Below, in pieces: positions 52,776 through 64,000 of a stretch of DNA of 64,000 nt (positions are counted from its first letter, which is position 1; each line of letters opens with the position of its first letter). The notes beneath the pieces are model-generated. The model saw nothing but the letters and a program-made list of their open reading frames with translations. It was not told the origin of the DNA and did not search any database. The stretch is from Otis tarda (taxonomy: Eukaryota > Chordata > Aves > Otidiformes > Otididae). Where the stretch lies: assembly GCA_026413225.1 (NCBI GenBank), contig CM048557.1:40231371-40295370 (forward strand). Reading direction: 5' to 3'. Both the position numbers and the translations under genes were made by a program.

Positions 52776-55593
52776 AATCCTAGTTACTCTGAAGCAGTTA
52801 GTATGTATAATGCTATTTCCATGAGGTGTCACACAGCATTCAGAGAACTAGATAAGAGACAACTATGTAATTTACAGCTCTGAACGGTTACATGGCCAGA
52901 GAAAGAAAAGATCAACTCTATCATGTCTTTTAAAATTTAATTTATTTCTATATTGAATATAGTTGCAGTATTAAAGCCCCAGCCTCCGTAAGCATACTTT
53001 GAATAAGAGTACATTAAATACAGTTCAAGTAAAATCTCTATCGATGAAATGGATGGTTATCAAGAAGACACTTCAGAAATTGTGTCTCTTCTGCTACCAG
53101 TAATGTTGCTGCAACAGTCAGTGAATTGGGTTGCTTTATGCAATACGGGAAGTATCCTTTTGCTGTGTAATTCAGGATTCTAGTCTAAATACAGCACTGT
53201 AGATGATCTGCTCTGTAGTTATCTCAGAGGAAACCTCCAAGGTAGCCACTCCCCTCCCCTTTTTTTACTGAAACTACAGCTGAAAACACCTGAACCTCCA
53301 GGTTAAATAGAAAAGCAAGGCATTGTCGGTGGTTACCTCTTATTTTGAAACATATTTCATGCAATGCTCTAACAGGAGGATTCTCCTGAACTTCAAGGCA
53401 TTAAACGTGTTAACTCTAAACTTCTCAGAGATACACAAATGAAAACTGCTGCTGTAATTAGGAGATGATGTAATGTACATGGGTTTAGTGATTTTGTATT
53501 TCTATTACACACTCAATGTATTTATAGTGGTTTCTTTTGAATTGGAAACATCTGAATAACACTATATAAGTTAAAATAATTTTAGCCAATGGAGAACATT
53601 TGGAGGAATATCTGTATTCACTCACAAGGGATAAAAGAGGGGACTGAAAACATCAGGTGATGGCACTGGTCTACAATAGCGTGATTGTACCATAGAAGTG
53701 TGAAACAAAGGGAAGGTATGGAAACATTTTGAACTTCCACTGAACTACGATCTGAAAGTCTTGACTTACAAATATATAGGAAAATTCTGCTTTGCAATAA
53801 GCAAAATACAACCTTTTCCAAAGGAAAAAAAGAAATGTGGAAAAGAAAGAGCATGTAATGTATCCATGTTATAAAAAAAACCCACGATTTTTTTGCTAGG
53901 GTAATTCTTTCAACAAGGTTTCTGACTTAAATTTATTATTACTAATGCCTATGATCTCTGTGGAATAAAAGCTGGGTGTTAAAGGCAGAACAATAACATG
54001 AAATGTAAAGCCCACATTTTCTAAACCAATATTCACTGAGTCCTACTAACTTTGGCCTCAGGCGAGTGTAACTGTCCACCCAGGGAGAACATCTGTACTT
54101 TAGCTGATCTTTAGGTCTTTTCTCTTGATTTTGCTAATATTTTTCACCCTGTATTTTCTTTCCATTTAACTCCTCTACTAAAATCTAAAACTTGTAATTC
54201 TTTAGTTTATAATCAAGCTACCAAAATATTTGGTTTTTACTATCAAAGCTAGGATTTACTTTATGAGGTTTTGTGTCCAACACATGTCTTTCCAGAATTT
54301 CTGTTGTGTTTTACGCAGTTCAGGCTGACAAGATTTGGGGAGAACTGGGACAAAAAAGACTTTCTTCTTGATAAAGAAGGCACTTCTAAAGGTGTTATTT
54401 CATTCTGAAATATACTTGTACACAAAACATGGAATTTTGTGTGTTCTCAGAAGTCAATAATCAAAATTGCTTAATTTTATCTTACAAGTATTTAAGTAAA
54501 TTTATATTCTGGACCTACCCCTACATTTGGAATATCACATCAGCTTTTACTACCTGATCCCTAACCATTTCTTCAAAGTTATCATTATCTTATTAGAATA
54601 TTTATTAATTTGCTCTTTGAAAATCAGCTTTTCAATAATATCAATTAACATATCTTCCAGCACGAAAGATTAAACCATCTTTAAAAAAAACCCACACCCT
54701 ACTTTTATTCAGTTCCAGTAGTCTTAAAAAGACCTAGCTTCTTCCTCGAGTTATATATTAGATATGTATTTGTAAAGTGCTGAAGGAAAGAAAACAATGT
54801 TTACTCCCTTTTTTTTTTCTTTTCCTGTTTTATTTTCTTCTGAGGTTCTGTGAAAATTTGTGCTATCTGGCATATCTAATACAGTAAATTAATTCTAGAG
54901 AAGCCAAAAATTATATTGGTCATGTCTCTTTCTTCCTTCTTTGTAAATAAAATCTCATTTTAAATGAAAACTTTCAATTTTTAAGAAGCAATTATTTAGT
55001 TTTCATATCATTACAGCATAATTCAGACTACTTCTCAGCATTCCCACAGTGAATGCAGAAATATGTCTTGAGTTAGTCCATAAATGCCCTCTGGTGACTA
55101 TCTCAAAAAATGCAAGCAATTTTTCCTTTGGTATTACTTTTTTCAATAGTCAGTACAGTAGTTCAGTCAACTAATGTTGAAATCATAACAGCAAATAAAC
55201 GAGCAGCAATTTCAGAGCTCAAACTCCTACACTTAGCAGGCTTTCTTTAAGTTCTGTTTTGTCTCTCAAGCCTGAGGTATTAAGGGAAGCCATGGCAATA
55301 CTAACCTGATCCAACCCTTAGTTCTCATGGTCTTAAAATTCTGTTAAAAGACATATATGATAGATAACTTGAATTTATTTAAAGAAAATTTAAAAAAAAT
55401 AGAGATAAGGCAAAGAGATCAAAGGTGAAGCAATGCAGAGAATTTAGAAATAATGAAAATTGTCCCTAAAATAAACAGTAGAACATTTTTTGAACTATAA
55501 AAAGACTATCTGATTATAAAGGTCAGATTGGTAAATTGAACTGAAACTGATTTCCTTAAAATTTTAGGTCAGTTACAAAATTATTTGTACAGA

Positions 55594-55619
55594 TTAGAGC
55601 CTAATTAATTAGTCTCTAA
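55594..55619. repeat. 26 bp imperfect palindrome centred on TAATTAATTA
   Basis: The perfect core CTAATTAATTAG (55601-55612) is flanked by TTAGAG and CTCTAA arms, with one mismatched pair (C55600/T55613). The core contains overlapping homeodomain-type TAATTA sites, so a dimeric homeodomain site is possible but unproven. Confidence 0.6.
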
Positions 55620-56176
55620 CTAATAAATTTCTGTGTATATTATAAACCATTGTTCTTTAAGTTGTGTCAAAATTCCTGAATTTGCTGCCATTTCATCATC
55701 TGTGCACAGTGAACAGTTAAGTTACAGTTTGTTCATACGGCAATGTTCAGACTTCATCTCCTAGATTTTATCAATCTAATATAACCAAAGAATTGAAAAA
55801 TTCATTTGAAAAGACTGTAGAATTGATAGAAAAGTATCTAGGTTATAAATATGCACTGCATTCCATTTGGTTTGGAAATTTTCCTTAGAATTGTTCTTCT
55901 AGTTGACATCTTGTTCAAGTCGGTTCTAGCAAAATTTCTGAGAGAAGGTCAAGAGAAGCTTTTCCAGTTTAAGAAGTCTAAAGATGCACAGAGTGAAGGC
56001 AATGGCTCAGAATTGTCAGATGTTAAGAAAACTAAGAATTATAGAACTTTGAAAGCTAAGGGTAGCAAAATATGTCATTAGCCACTGAAATGAACCTGCT
56101 GACCTAGTAACAAAAAATGTAGTTTACTCAGTTCCCACAAGTCAATTGGACATTCAGTGAAATGTATGAAGCCAAT

Positions 56177-56190
56177 AAATATATATATAT
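56177..56190. repeat. (AT)n simple repeat
   Basis: A short uninterrupted AT run. A comparable (TA)n run lies at about 61416-61429. Confidence 0.9.
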
Positions 56191-57085
56191 GCTTCATGCA
56201 TATAAACATTCTAACCAAACACTGCATGCTCTAATACAAAATAAAAAAAAAGCAGATTACTTTATTTTGATTGAGTATTTTTCCCTCGGGAATAAAAACG
56301 GCTTTAAATTTACTGAGACTAATTTAAGATAGCCTGAGTGCATCCAGAAACATTCCAGCAATGAGTTCAGGGAATTCTTTTGTAGCAGTTGGTTTGATCC
56401 AAAATTTCTGTATTGAAAGATAATCTCAAATTTATGACAGTCTTAAACTCACTACAATAACACAAGCGACTGTGATAGAATAAATACATAAACCAAAAAA
56501 AAAAAAAACCCACACACCTTGTATTTCAATTCTATTTGAGGAATCTGGCCAAGAGCAAAGTATTGGGTTTTTTTTTTCTGTGAGTTAACAAAGAAATGCT
56601 CATCTTTTACAGTGCTCTGATAATATACCTAGAGAATAACAGCATGCAACATTCACATTGAGTACTGATTTGATTTGCTACCTTATCTCAAATGCATCAT
56701 CAAACAGTGAAAATCATGTGAAAATAAAGTGAAAATAAAGACATCCTAGCTGTGTCAACAACTTAATCTTAAGAAAAGAGAGTTTGATTTGTACCATCCG
56801 TGACAGTATGCCAAATCTTGAGGTTTCCTAAATTACAAGCAGATTTGCTACACTTGAAGTGTTCATAAAATCAAACATGTCCACACAACTAGTTTACTTC
56901 ATGAAACGTAAGCACTGTCATGACAGAGCACAAATGGGAGCCATTGGTTTCAACAATGGCACTCAAAAAAAAACCCAAACAAAACTATGCCTATACTACT
57001 GTAAGTACAAGTGGTAGCATAGATGATTTATGTTAACTTTCCCTAGTTTAGAAGTCAGGACTCAATAAGTCTTCATATTGATTGG

Positions 57086-57112
57086 AAAAAAAAAAAAAAA
57101 AAAAAAAAAAAA
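57086..57112. repeat. A27 homopolymer
   Basis: Twenty-seven consecutive A make the longest homopolymer in the window. A poly(A) tail of a retroposed transcript was considered, but no recognisable body or target duplication is seen upstream, so it is listed as simple repeat. Confidence 0.95.
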
Positions 57113-60100
57113 GGTGGTTTAAGTCCCCATGACTGTTCTTTGGACTAAGAAATACGATTGACTTACTTTAGGAGGTTCCATGTTATCTAGTGTCATGGAC
57201 TTGGGATGTTGGAATAGGTTCAGTGTTTGTGGGGGAGACAATTGAAATAGGCAAGCAGGTAGGTAGGTAGAGAGATCTCTAAATCTTCCGATGCATATAA
57301 AAGTAGCTTATGTAGCCATGAGTTTTACCATTGTCATCTTTCTCATCTTCCCCTAGTTTCTCACTTTTTAGCTAAATTCAAAAGTTTTATCAACATTTTT
57401 TTTTATGAGATGTTTGAGATTTTTACAATTTCCTGTGTTTTTATCACATATCTACCTTAGTCTGACGCTGATAAATAATACTGCTTATTAGATACGGCAG
57501 GTGGAATGAAAGCATTCCATGTAGACTGTAGCCCCTGGAAATGGTCAATAGCTTTCTTTTTACATTCAATGTATTTTTGGTGTTGCTGGTGGCATTGTTA
57601 TAGACAAAGGAACCCTGCCCAGTATGATAAAACCATACTTTTATCAAGATGAATCTGGAATGCTTCCTAGGTTATACATCTGCTTGCTCCGTCTAATTTA
57701 CATATCAGAAGATATGCTGACCAGGGGATATGGAGAGTAATTATATGTATTACAAGTTGTTAGGCTACTATTTCTACAACTGCCAAAGATTCATCACCAC
57801 CACCCCCTAAATCTAAATAAGCTTCTGGTTAGCTGGCTGTCAGAAGCAAGTTAGAAAGCTTGTGTGCCAGATACGACTAGCTGTACTGTGTTTACAGGCT
57901 ATCACGGACATATTGCAAGACTTGTCACAGGCTAAACATTTTGCCACTGACTGGAGGAACATAGCTTTTAAACATTCTAACATCTAACATTGCACTTAAG
58001 CCTCTTTATCCTTTCTTTATCAGTTTCCCATTTCTTCCTTAACTGTTTCTCATAAGCTGTGTTCACCTTGTAAATGAGCTCTGGACGAAAGCAGTTGTAG
58101 AGGCAGATTGAAAGTAAATGAGTTGCCTTTAAGGGACAAAGTCTCTTTGTACAGTAGTCTCTCTAGCTGGTGCTCCTGTCTGGCCCAAACATGCAGGGAC
58201 AGTGTCAAGACAACAAAACACCACTACATTTGTTCATACTGTGCTTCATAACTGAAGTGGCGTATTACAGTAAGGCCAACACTGGAGCAAGCCACCTAAG
58301 CTTTGCTGCTGTGAATGTGGCTTAATACACATCCAACAGTGAAGAGAATAATTATTGGGTAGTATAATAGCTCGTACCTTAATTTTCAAGAATTTTACAT
58401 AATTTGTTTAAATCCGATCTATTGATTGGTATCTGCCAGTACTCAAACCAATTACTAGAGAAGAAGGAGGTTTCGAATTTTTCCCTGGAGAATCTGATAC
58501 AAAGCTTGGTTCTTCTTTGTTCATCCTCGCCCATCAGGAATGATGAAACATTAGCCCAGGTCTTTTATACACACATAGAGTAAGTGTATAATATGGTGTC
58601 AGATCCAGAATGTTTAAAAAAAGATTAGCAGGGAACATGTAGTCTTAAGTAAGTGGATGTATTGCTCAGCAGTGAATGCATTTAAGAGTCAATCTGTCAT
58701 TGTGAAGCGGAGAGAATACCACCTTGGTGCGTCCAGTTAAACATGCACCTGTATATAAACCTTATGGCATTTATCTGAATTTGCACTGTATTCCATACTT
58801 GGTCAAAATTCTACTTGCTACTGACTAAATGAGAAATATAAAATTAAAATTCTCTGACACAGAATTTAAGAAGTGTCCAGACCAGGCCACATGTCCAGAC
58901 CATTATTTTTTAATGGGGATGCACTGGATATTTTAGAATCAACAGCTCCGCAGAAGGCATTGCTCCATCTACTCACTTCACCAGGTGTTCATGCTGCATT
59001 CAGAGCAGTGGGACATTAAAATTCTCCTTAATTGCCCTTTAAAGGAATGGTAAGAAATGTGGAATGTTCAGCAGACATGCAGAACATCTTTTATGTCTAT
59101 GCCCTTGAAGAGATCAGAACAAAGTTTACCTCAGGTCTGGGTTCAGATGAGTCTGCCATTGGATTTGATATAGCCATACTGCGATGTCTTTGCTTGTTTA
59201 CAGGGCGTGCTCAAGAAACCACATTTCTGCAAAAGAGGTTTCCTCCATGATATGTTAATATAGGTACTTAAGCTCATGTTCTAAACTTAAGTAGTCACTT
59301 TTGAAAAATACTCGTTATCTTCAGAAACATTTATGTAAATCTTTCAAGTGAGGAGCTCTGGCTTGTACAAAGTGAATCACAGTAATAACGGTGATGAAAA
59401 GCCCCATAGCTATGATACTGTATGAAACAGTAGCCAATATTGAAGCCTTTATTAGCAGTGATGTGGTGTAGCTAGAAAACTTTCATTCATGTCATTTAGA
59501 CTATCATCTGCCTCTAACTGAATGTAATGACTTTAGCACAAAAGGCTTATGTTAGTTGTTTATTATTATATAATTTGTTTCAAATCATACCTAATCATCA
59601 AAGTTCTCCATAACAGTTGTGAAATATGCAGACATCTAAGGAGAAGATACAGCATCACGTTTAGTAATGAAAAATGGTTTGAATACTTAGGTCAAAAGAA
59701 AAACAGAATAAATTCAAAAATTACTTCATTTTATCAATTTTTTATTAACTGCAGCAGTCTCTCAGAAATCAGTACAGAACTATCAGACCCAAAGTTTTAC
59801 AAAAGTTCAGAGTACTGAGGATGTCACAAAAGTGATTGAGATTGCACTATATAGTAGGTAAATAACTCCTTGTTTAATTTTTGTAAGTCACCACTTCTCT
59901 CTTTTCCCATATTTCATCCTTTCAGTATATACATGAAGGGATTAGGGATCTGATCCTCCTGTCAGTTACACTGGTGATGTGATATGATTGATTATGATAT
60001 GAAAGAAAATTTGAGGACTCTACACAGTCTCTAGATCAAATGTAGGTATGCAGCTCCCATAAAAGTTGGGTAACCCTTGGATTCACAATCTTTTCTCCCT

Positions 60101-63100
60101 CTTGTTCTTCCTTATTAAACATGGTCTTTAAAAATATCAACTGTTCAGTGTTGTCACGTGATCTTGTGTCAGTATGATATCCAGCTTCCAACATGGAATA
60201 TAAGAAAATATAAACTTTAATTTCCTCAGCCAAAATGTCTTTGAATTCAAATTAACCAAATATTGGATGTTAGCAGAAATTTAGAAATTTTAAAAGCTAC
60301 CAGTAATGCAGAACTGTGCTTATAGTATTGCATCTAACAAGAGATTTCAGGTATTCTATTAGTTATTTCTATTTATAGCTATTTTAATAGCTATAATGAG
60401 AGATTATTAAATGTACTACTTACATTATTTGAGAATAATTCAATACGAGTAATTGTATTCATTTATCTTTGAATTGCACAATATTAAGGTAAAAAATATT
60501 AACATTTCAGTCTGGAAGTGGAATTTACAGGTGACAAGTATATTTTAATAGCTAAAGTGCCTGTAGTTAAAAGACATCTTTTTTCAGACTTTACAGATTT
60601 ATTTTTATTCTTCAATAAATAAAACAAAAAATAAGTAGATACAAAAATTAGATAAAATATTTCAGTGTTATTTTCCATGACCATAATTCTGTTCCCTGAT
60701 TGTGTTCCAAAGGCAGCTTATTATGCATTATTGTATGGTAATTTTTTCTTTTAATTCTTCTTTACAGAAGTTGTTCATAAGACTTAGTAAGATTTAATGG
60801 AAATTATTCCTGAGTTACATTAGAAAGGTCCGTAACTGTATTTAACTAAATCCTCTCAAAAAAACCTCACAGCATTATCGATTTGTTAAGCATAGTCTCA
60901 GCGCAGTTTTAGAAATATTTCTTCCTTTTTTTGAGAAAGTAAATTGGCCCGCTATCCATACTGCAAGAAATTGAATTGTACTGAAGCTTTACCGAATGTG
61001 TGCATTAAGCCAAACAACTAAAAAGCTGTAAACACTGCTGATGCAGTGCAAAAAAAGTACTTGTTTGGGATGTGCACAAAAGAGAGTAGTTATACTAGAA
61101 AAATGTTCGGATTTTTTTTTCTTTTTACCAGAGTGATATCTATAATGTAATGTTATGTATGTATCTAAAATGTAGCATTGTTTATTTTAATATAAAATGA
61201 TCGGTGTGCATCAGAGATGTAAATTGCTTGCTGTTAAAAATGTTCATTTACAGGTGTACAATGTCCTAAGAACAAGTAGGGCTGAGGCCGTTCTGCAGGT
61301 GCAGGCTATAATAAGAGGAATTACTTCTCCTTCTCCACTTCTTTTCCTTATCAAATCTTTGCAGTATCTCGATTCATATTAAAAATCATTTTTGTCTAAA
61401 GCATATAATGCACATTTATATATATATATGTACCTAGTTCAATGAATAAAACATCAGATATGAAAACTTAAGAGAACAGAATACTATAATTCCAGTATTT
61501 TAGTGGTGTTAAAATACTAAGAAACATCTGGAAGAACAGATAAAAAGAGACAAATGTTTAGCTTTGTTATGAGTAACACACTAACATACGATTAGGTTGT
61601 AATGGTTGTAACTTAACAAAACTGTTGTATGAAATATTTTGTTTAGCATTCATTAAAAACTGCTAATGTACTTGTGGTTTTTCATGGACTATATTTTTGT
61701 GCATATTATTAGTGGAATACAAATATGCAAAAAAGCAAACAGTTTGGTGTTATAATGTGAAAAGGAATTTTACACCAATCTTATTTTTAATTTGTATGGG
61801 AACATTTTTACCACAAATTCCATATTTTAATAATACTATCCCAACTCTATTTTTTAAACTCATTTTGTCACTGTTTTGTAACAGAAACACTGTAAATATT
61901 ATAGATGTGGTAAACTATTATACTTGTTTTCTTATAAATGAAATGATCTGTGCCAACACTGACAAAATGAATTAATGTGTTACTAAGGCAACAGTCACAT
62001 TATATGCTTTCTCTTTCACAGTATGCGGTAGAGCATATGGTTTACTCTTAATGGAACACTAGCTTCTCATTAACATACCAGTAGCAATGTCAGAACTTAC
62101 AAACTAGCATAACAGGGAAATGGAAAAACTTATAAATTAGACCCTTTCAGTATTATTGATTAGGAAATGACTGATGTTGCAAGGTACAATATTTAGCTAA
62201 TACAGTGCCCTTTTCTGCATCTTTCCTCTCCAAAAAGAAAAAAAAAATCTTATTATAAATAGAAATATTGAGATGCATTTCTTTTTCTACTTTAAAATGA
62301 TTGACATTCTTATAATTTTTAAAACCACGTTTCAGTATTTTTTTTCTCATGCTGTGTTTTACACAATCTTCTTTTTCTCTAGAACATATTAATACCGACA
62401 ACATTATGGGGCAAATAAAAAGTGCTCACTTCTATAAATAGATTATCCCTTCAGCAGGTACAGTGAAACAAATAGGAATTGTAAAAGGAACCACATACCT
62501 TCCTTGGCCATTCAGGATCTTGCAAAAGAAATGGATACACTAGGGACAAAACAGTGTATCAGACCTTGGTTGGAGTTGTTTGATGCTGTCTGCCATGTTA
62601 AAGCCAGTTTCTCGAACCGCAGAAGTTAGAATTGGTTTATGCTCACTGAAGTATTTTATCTTTTTTACCTTGTGTCTCCCAGTTTAGAAGTGTCTGTATA
62701 CAGACAGAGGCACATCATAACTGCATGCTGTAAGAAGCAATTATCTAAAAGTCTCTTGTTTTCTGCTTTTGCAAAGAAATTGACTGTGAATTCTGAGTGT
62801 AAGTGAAGATGGCAAAAGCAGAATAAAAGCTGTATGTATGAGATTACTATATCCAGTTTAAAAATTCATAACAACTATTATTTACTTCTGAAAGTAAAAA
62901 AACCCACAACTGTAATAATGAAAAAAAAAGTAATTATGCTGTGTTCCCTTCACTTCAGTACTGTCATCTTTACATCTCAATACAGCAGTGATACAGTCAG
63001 ATGACCTGGTTGTGCCTGGTTGTCTGCTATCCAAGTCACTGCAGATGTAAAACTTGAACTGTCTAAGACCAGGTCAGTCCAGAGCTTCATGGGAACTGAA

Positions 63101-63947
63101 ATCTGGAACTGAAATGCCAAACATATGATGCCACAAACTGCTGAATCTCTAGTCCCTTGGTAGGTTGCAAAACATACTAAGGAAAGAAAGTGCCGCATCT
63201 GAATGGAACCAGCATGACTGCAGTTCTTTCACTAACTGTGAAATTCTCATTTCAGAAGTAGTTGTAGGTGATCCAGTGAAATTATATTAAGTAACACTGG
63301 GAAGATCACCACAATCTTGTCCTTTATGTTATTTTACTTTGTAAAACATATCTATAGGTGTTTTTTAGAAGTTTAAGGTTGTTCAACTGTGCTCAGGGCA
63401 AGAGAAATTCTTGATTAAAAAAATCTATGTGTTATTAAATATAAAAATACAATTTCAGACTTGAACACTTAAGCTAATGCAAGAGCAAGTCTGCTCAGCT
63501 TAGTTTGCTGAGGATTCTCTTCTTATGAATTCTCAATTAGTTTTTTATTCCACTCTCTTCCATTGTTTTTCTTTTTTTTTTTTTTAATTCTGCAACATGT
63601 TCTTCTACTGTTTTCATCGCAGTTAGTGAGGTTTCTACAACTATCAGTTAAAGAGTCGTTATTAAGACCTAAGCCAAATGCATCTCTGCTCCTTAGGGTT
63701 TTTAGCAAATACAATGCTATCCAACGCAGGCTGAGGGTGGTGAGCTGGCAGTGCTTACAGCAAAGGCTCCAAAGTTAAAGACCAAGAACTGTTTACCCCC
63801 AGGTGTGTCTGTGTATGTTTGTCTGTGTGTGTGTAAATAAACACAGTAAGGCATACTTCATTTGCGGAATCCTATTCTTTCATTGAGAGGAAGTCATCAA
63901 CAAAAAAGTGTAATTATCAGACTAGCTTAGCTTCTCTTTTTTTCCAG
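57113..63947. other. AT-rich non-coding sequence, possibly intronic at its right end
   Basis: No gene is recognised. The largest frames (59549-59818 plus, 89 codons; 61697-61975 plus, 92 codons; 62153-62404 minus, 83 codons) are AT-biased and have no domain. An (AGGT)n run is at 57256-57270. A GTCCAGACCA direct repeat lies near 58875-58900. If the terminal exon candidate is real, the right part of this block is the intron before it. Confidence 0.6.
63801..63834. repeat. Degenerate (TG)n repeat
   Basis: GTGTGTCTGTGTATG-type wording ends in a clean GTGTGTGTG run, about 110 bp upstream of the candidate splice acceptor. Confidence 0.9.
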
Positions 63948-64000
63948 CTGCATTGTGTATCCGCACCTGAGTGAACCCTTATCTCACCTCATCGAGGATA
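63948..64000 (+). CDS. Candidate 5' part of a coding exon, cut by the window end
   Basis: A strong acceptor-like sequence ends at 63946-63947: a branch-like GACTAGCTTAG, then TTCTCTTTTTTTCCAG. After it one frame (first full codon 63949) stays open to the last base and reads CIVYPHLSEPLSHLIED, 17 residues; the other two forward frames meet a stop quickly. Two CpGs in 53 bases and balanced codon use contrast with the AT-rich surroundings. I do not recognise the protein, and the fragment is too short for domain assignment. The donor side is outside the window. A chance acceptor plus a short open frame remains possible. Confidence 0.35.

Larger units (their letters stand above)
44906..57085. other. 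AT-rich non-coding sequence
   Basis: About 12 kb has no supportable gene. A 103-codon plus frame at 48324-48635 and its antisense partner show no family. A splice-acceptor-like site before 49431 opens a 47-codon frame (see findings) but is unproven. The 46080-46320 patch is richer in GC and CpG than its surroundings and contains a loosely repeated CCAAGTGCT phrase. Several AT and tetranucleotide repeats are listed separately. Confidence 0.65.

Noticed and set aside
57086-57112. Poly(A) tail of a processed pseudogene
   Set aside because: No gene-like body upstream and no flanking target duplication could be seen.

Overview
This window looks like avian nuclear DNA: AT-rich, almost entirely non-coding, and poor in transposable elements. 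Two features carry the assignment to birds. One is a 5'-truncated CR1 LINE (about 38305-38857) with a typical CR1 ORF2 C-terminus and the CR1-type 3' end rich in ATTCTATGATTCT-like sequence. The other is a 1.15 kb solo LTR (14888-16035) that resembles the long, GC-rich endogenous-retrovirus LTRs common in bird genomes, including the conserved U5 block after its AATAAA signal. There is no sign of bacterial or organellar organisation: no operons, no ribosome binding sites, no long ORFs, and many A, T, AT and GT tracts.

Layout. Positions 1-14887 are AT-rich intergenic or intronic sequence. They hold an imperfect tandem duplication (1361-1565), a decayed CR1 3' end on the minus strand (5332-5393), two probable ancient LINE 3'-end relics that share a 15-mer (about 1215-1255 and 6385-6470), and small hairpins. 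The LTR occupies 14888-16035 and is by far the most GC- and CpG-rich part of the window. Positions 16036-38304 are again AT-rich. Within them, about 30180-30600 looks like a candidate conserved non-coding element, and there are palindromic AT clusters. The CR1 copy follows, then about 25 kb of similar sequence with a probable MIR/L2-like relic (44811-44905), simple repeats and an A27 tract.

The last 53 bases (63948-64000) follow a good splice-acceptor-like sequence and stay open in one frame to the window edge. If this is a real exon, at least the adjacent sequence is intron of a plus-strand gene, but I cannot name the gene. No complete protein-coding gene, RNA gene or CRISPR array can be supported. 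The short ORFs are the chance or repeat-derived kind expected in non-coding vertebrate DNA. I did not find a convincing new biological system. The best leads are the terminal exon candidate, the possible conserved element near 30.2-30.6 kb, and the structure of the LTR and CR1 copies.
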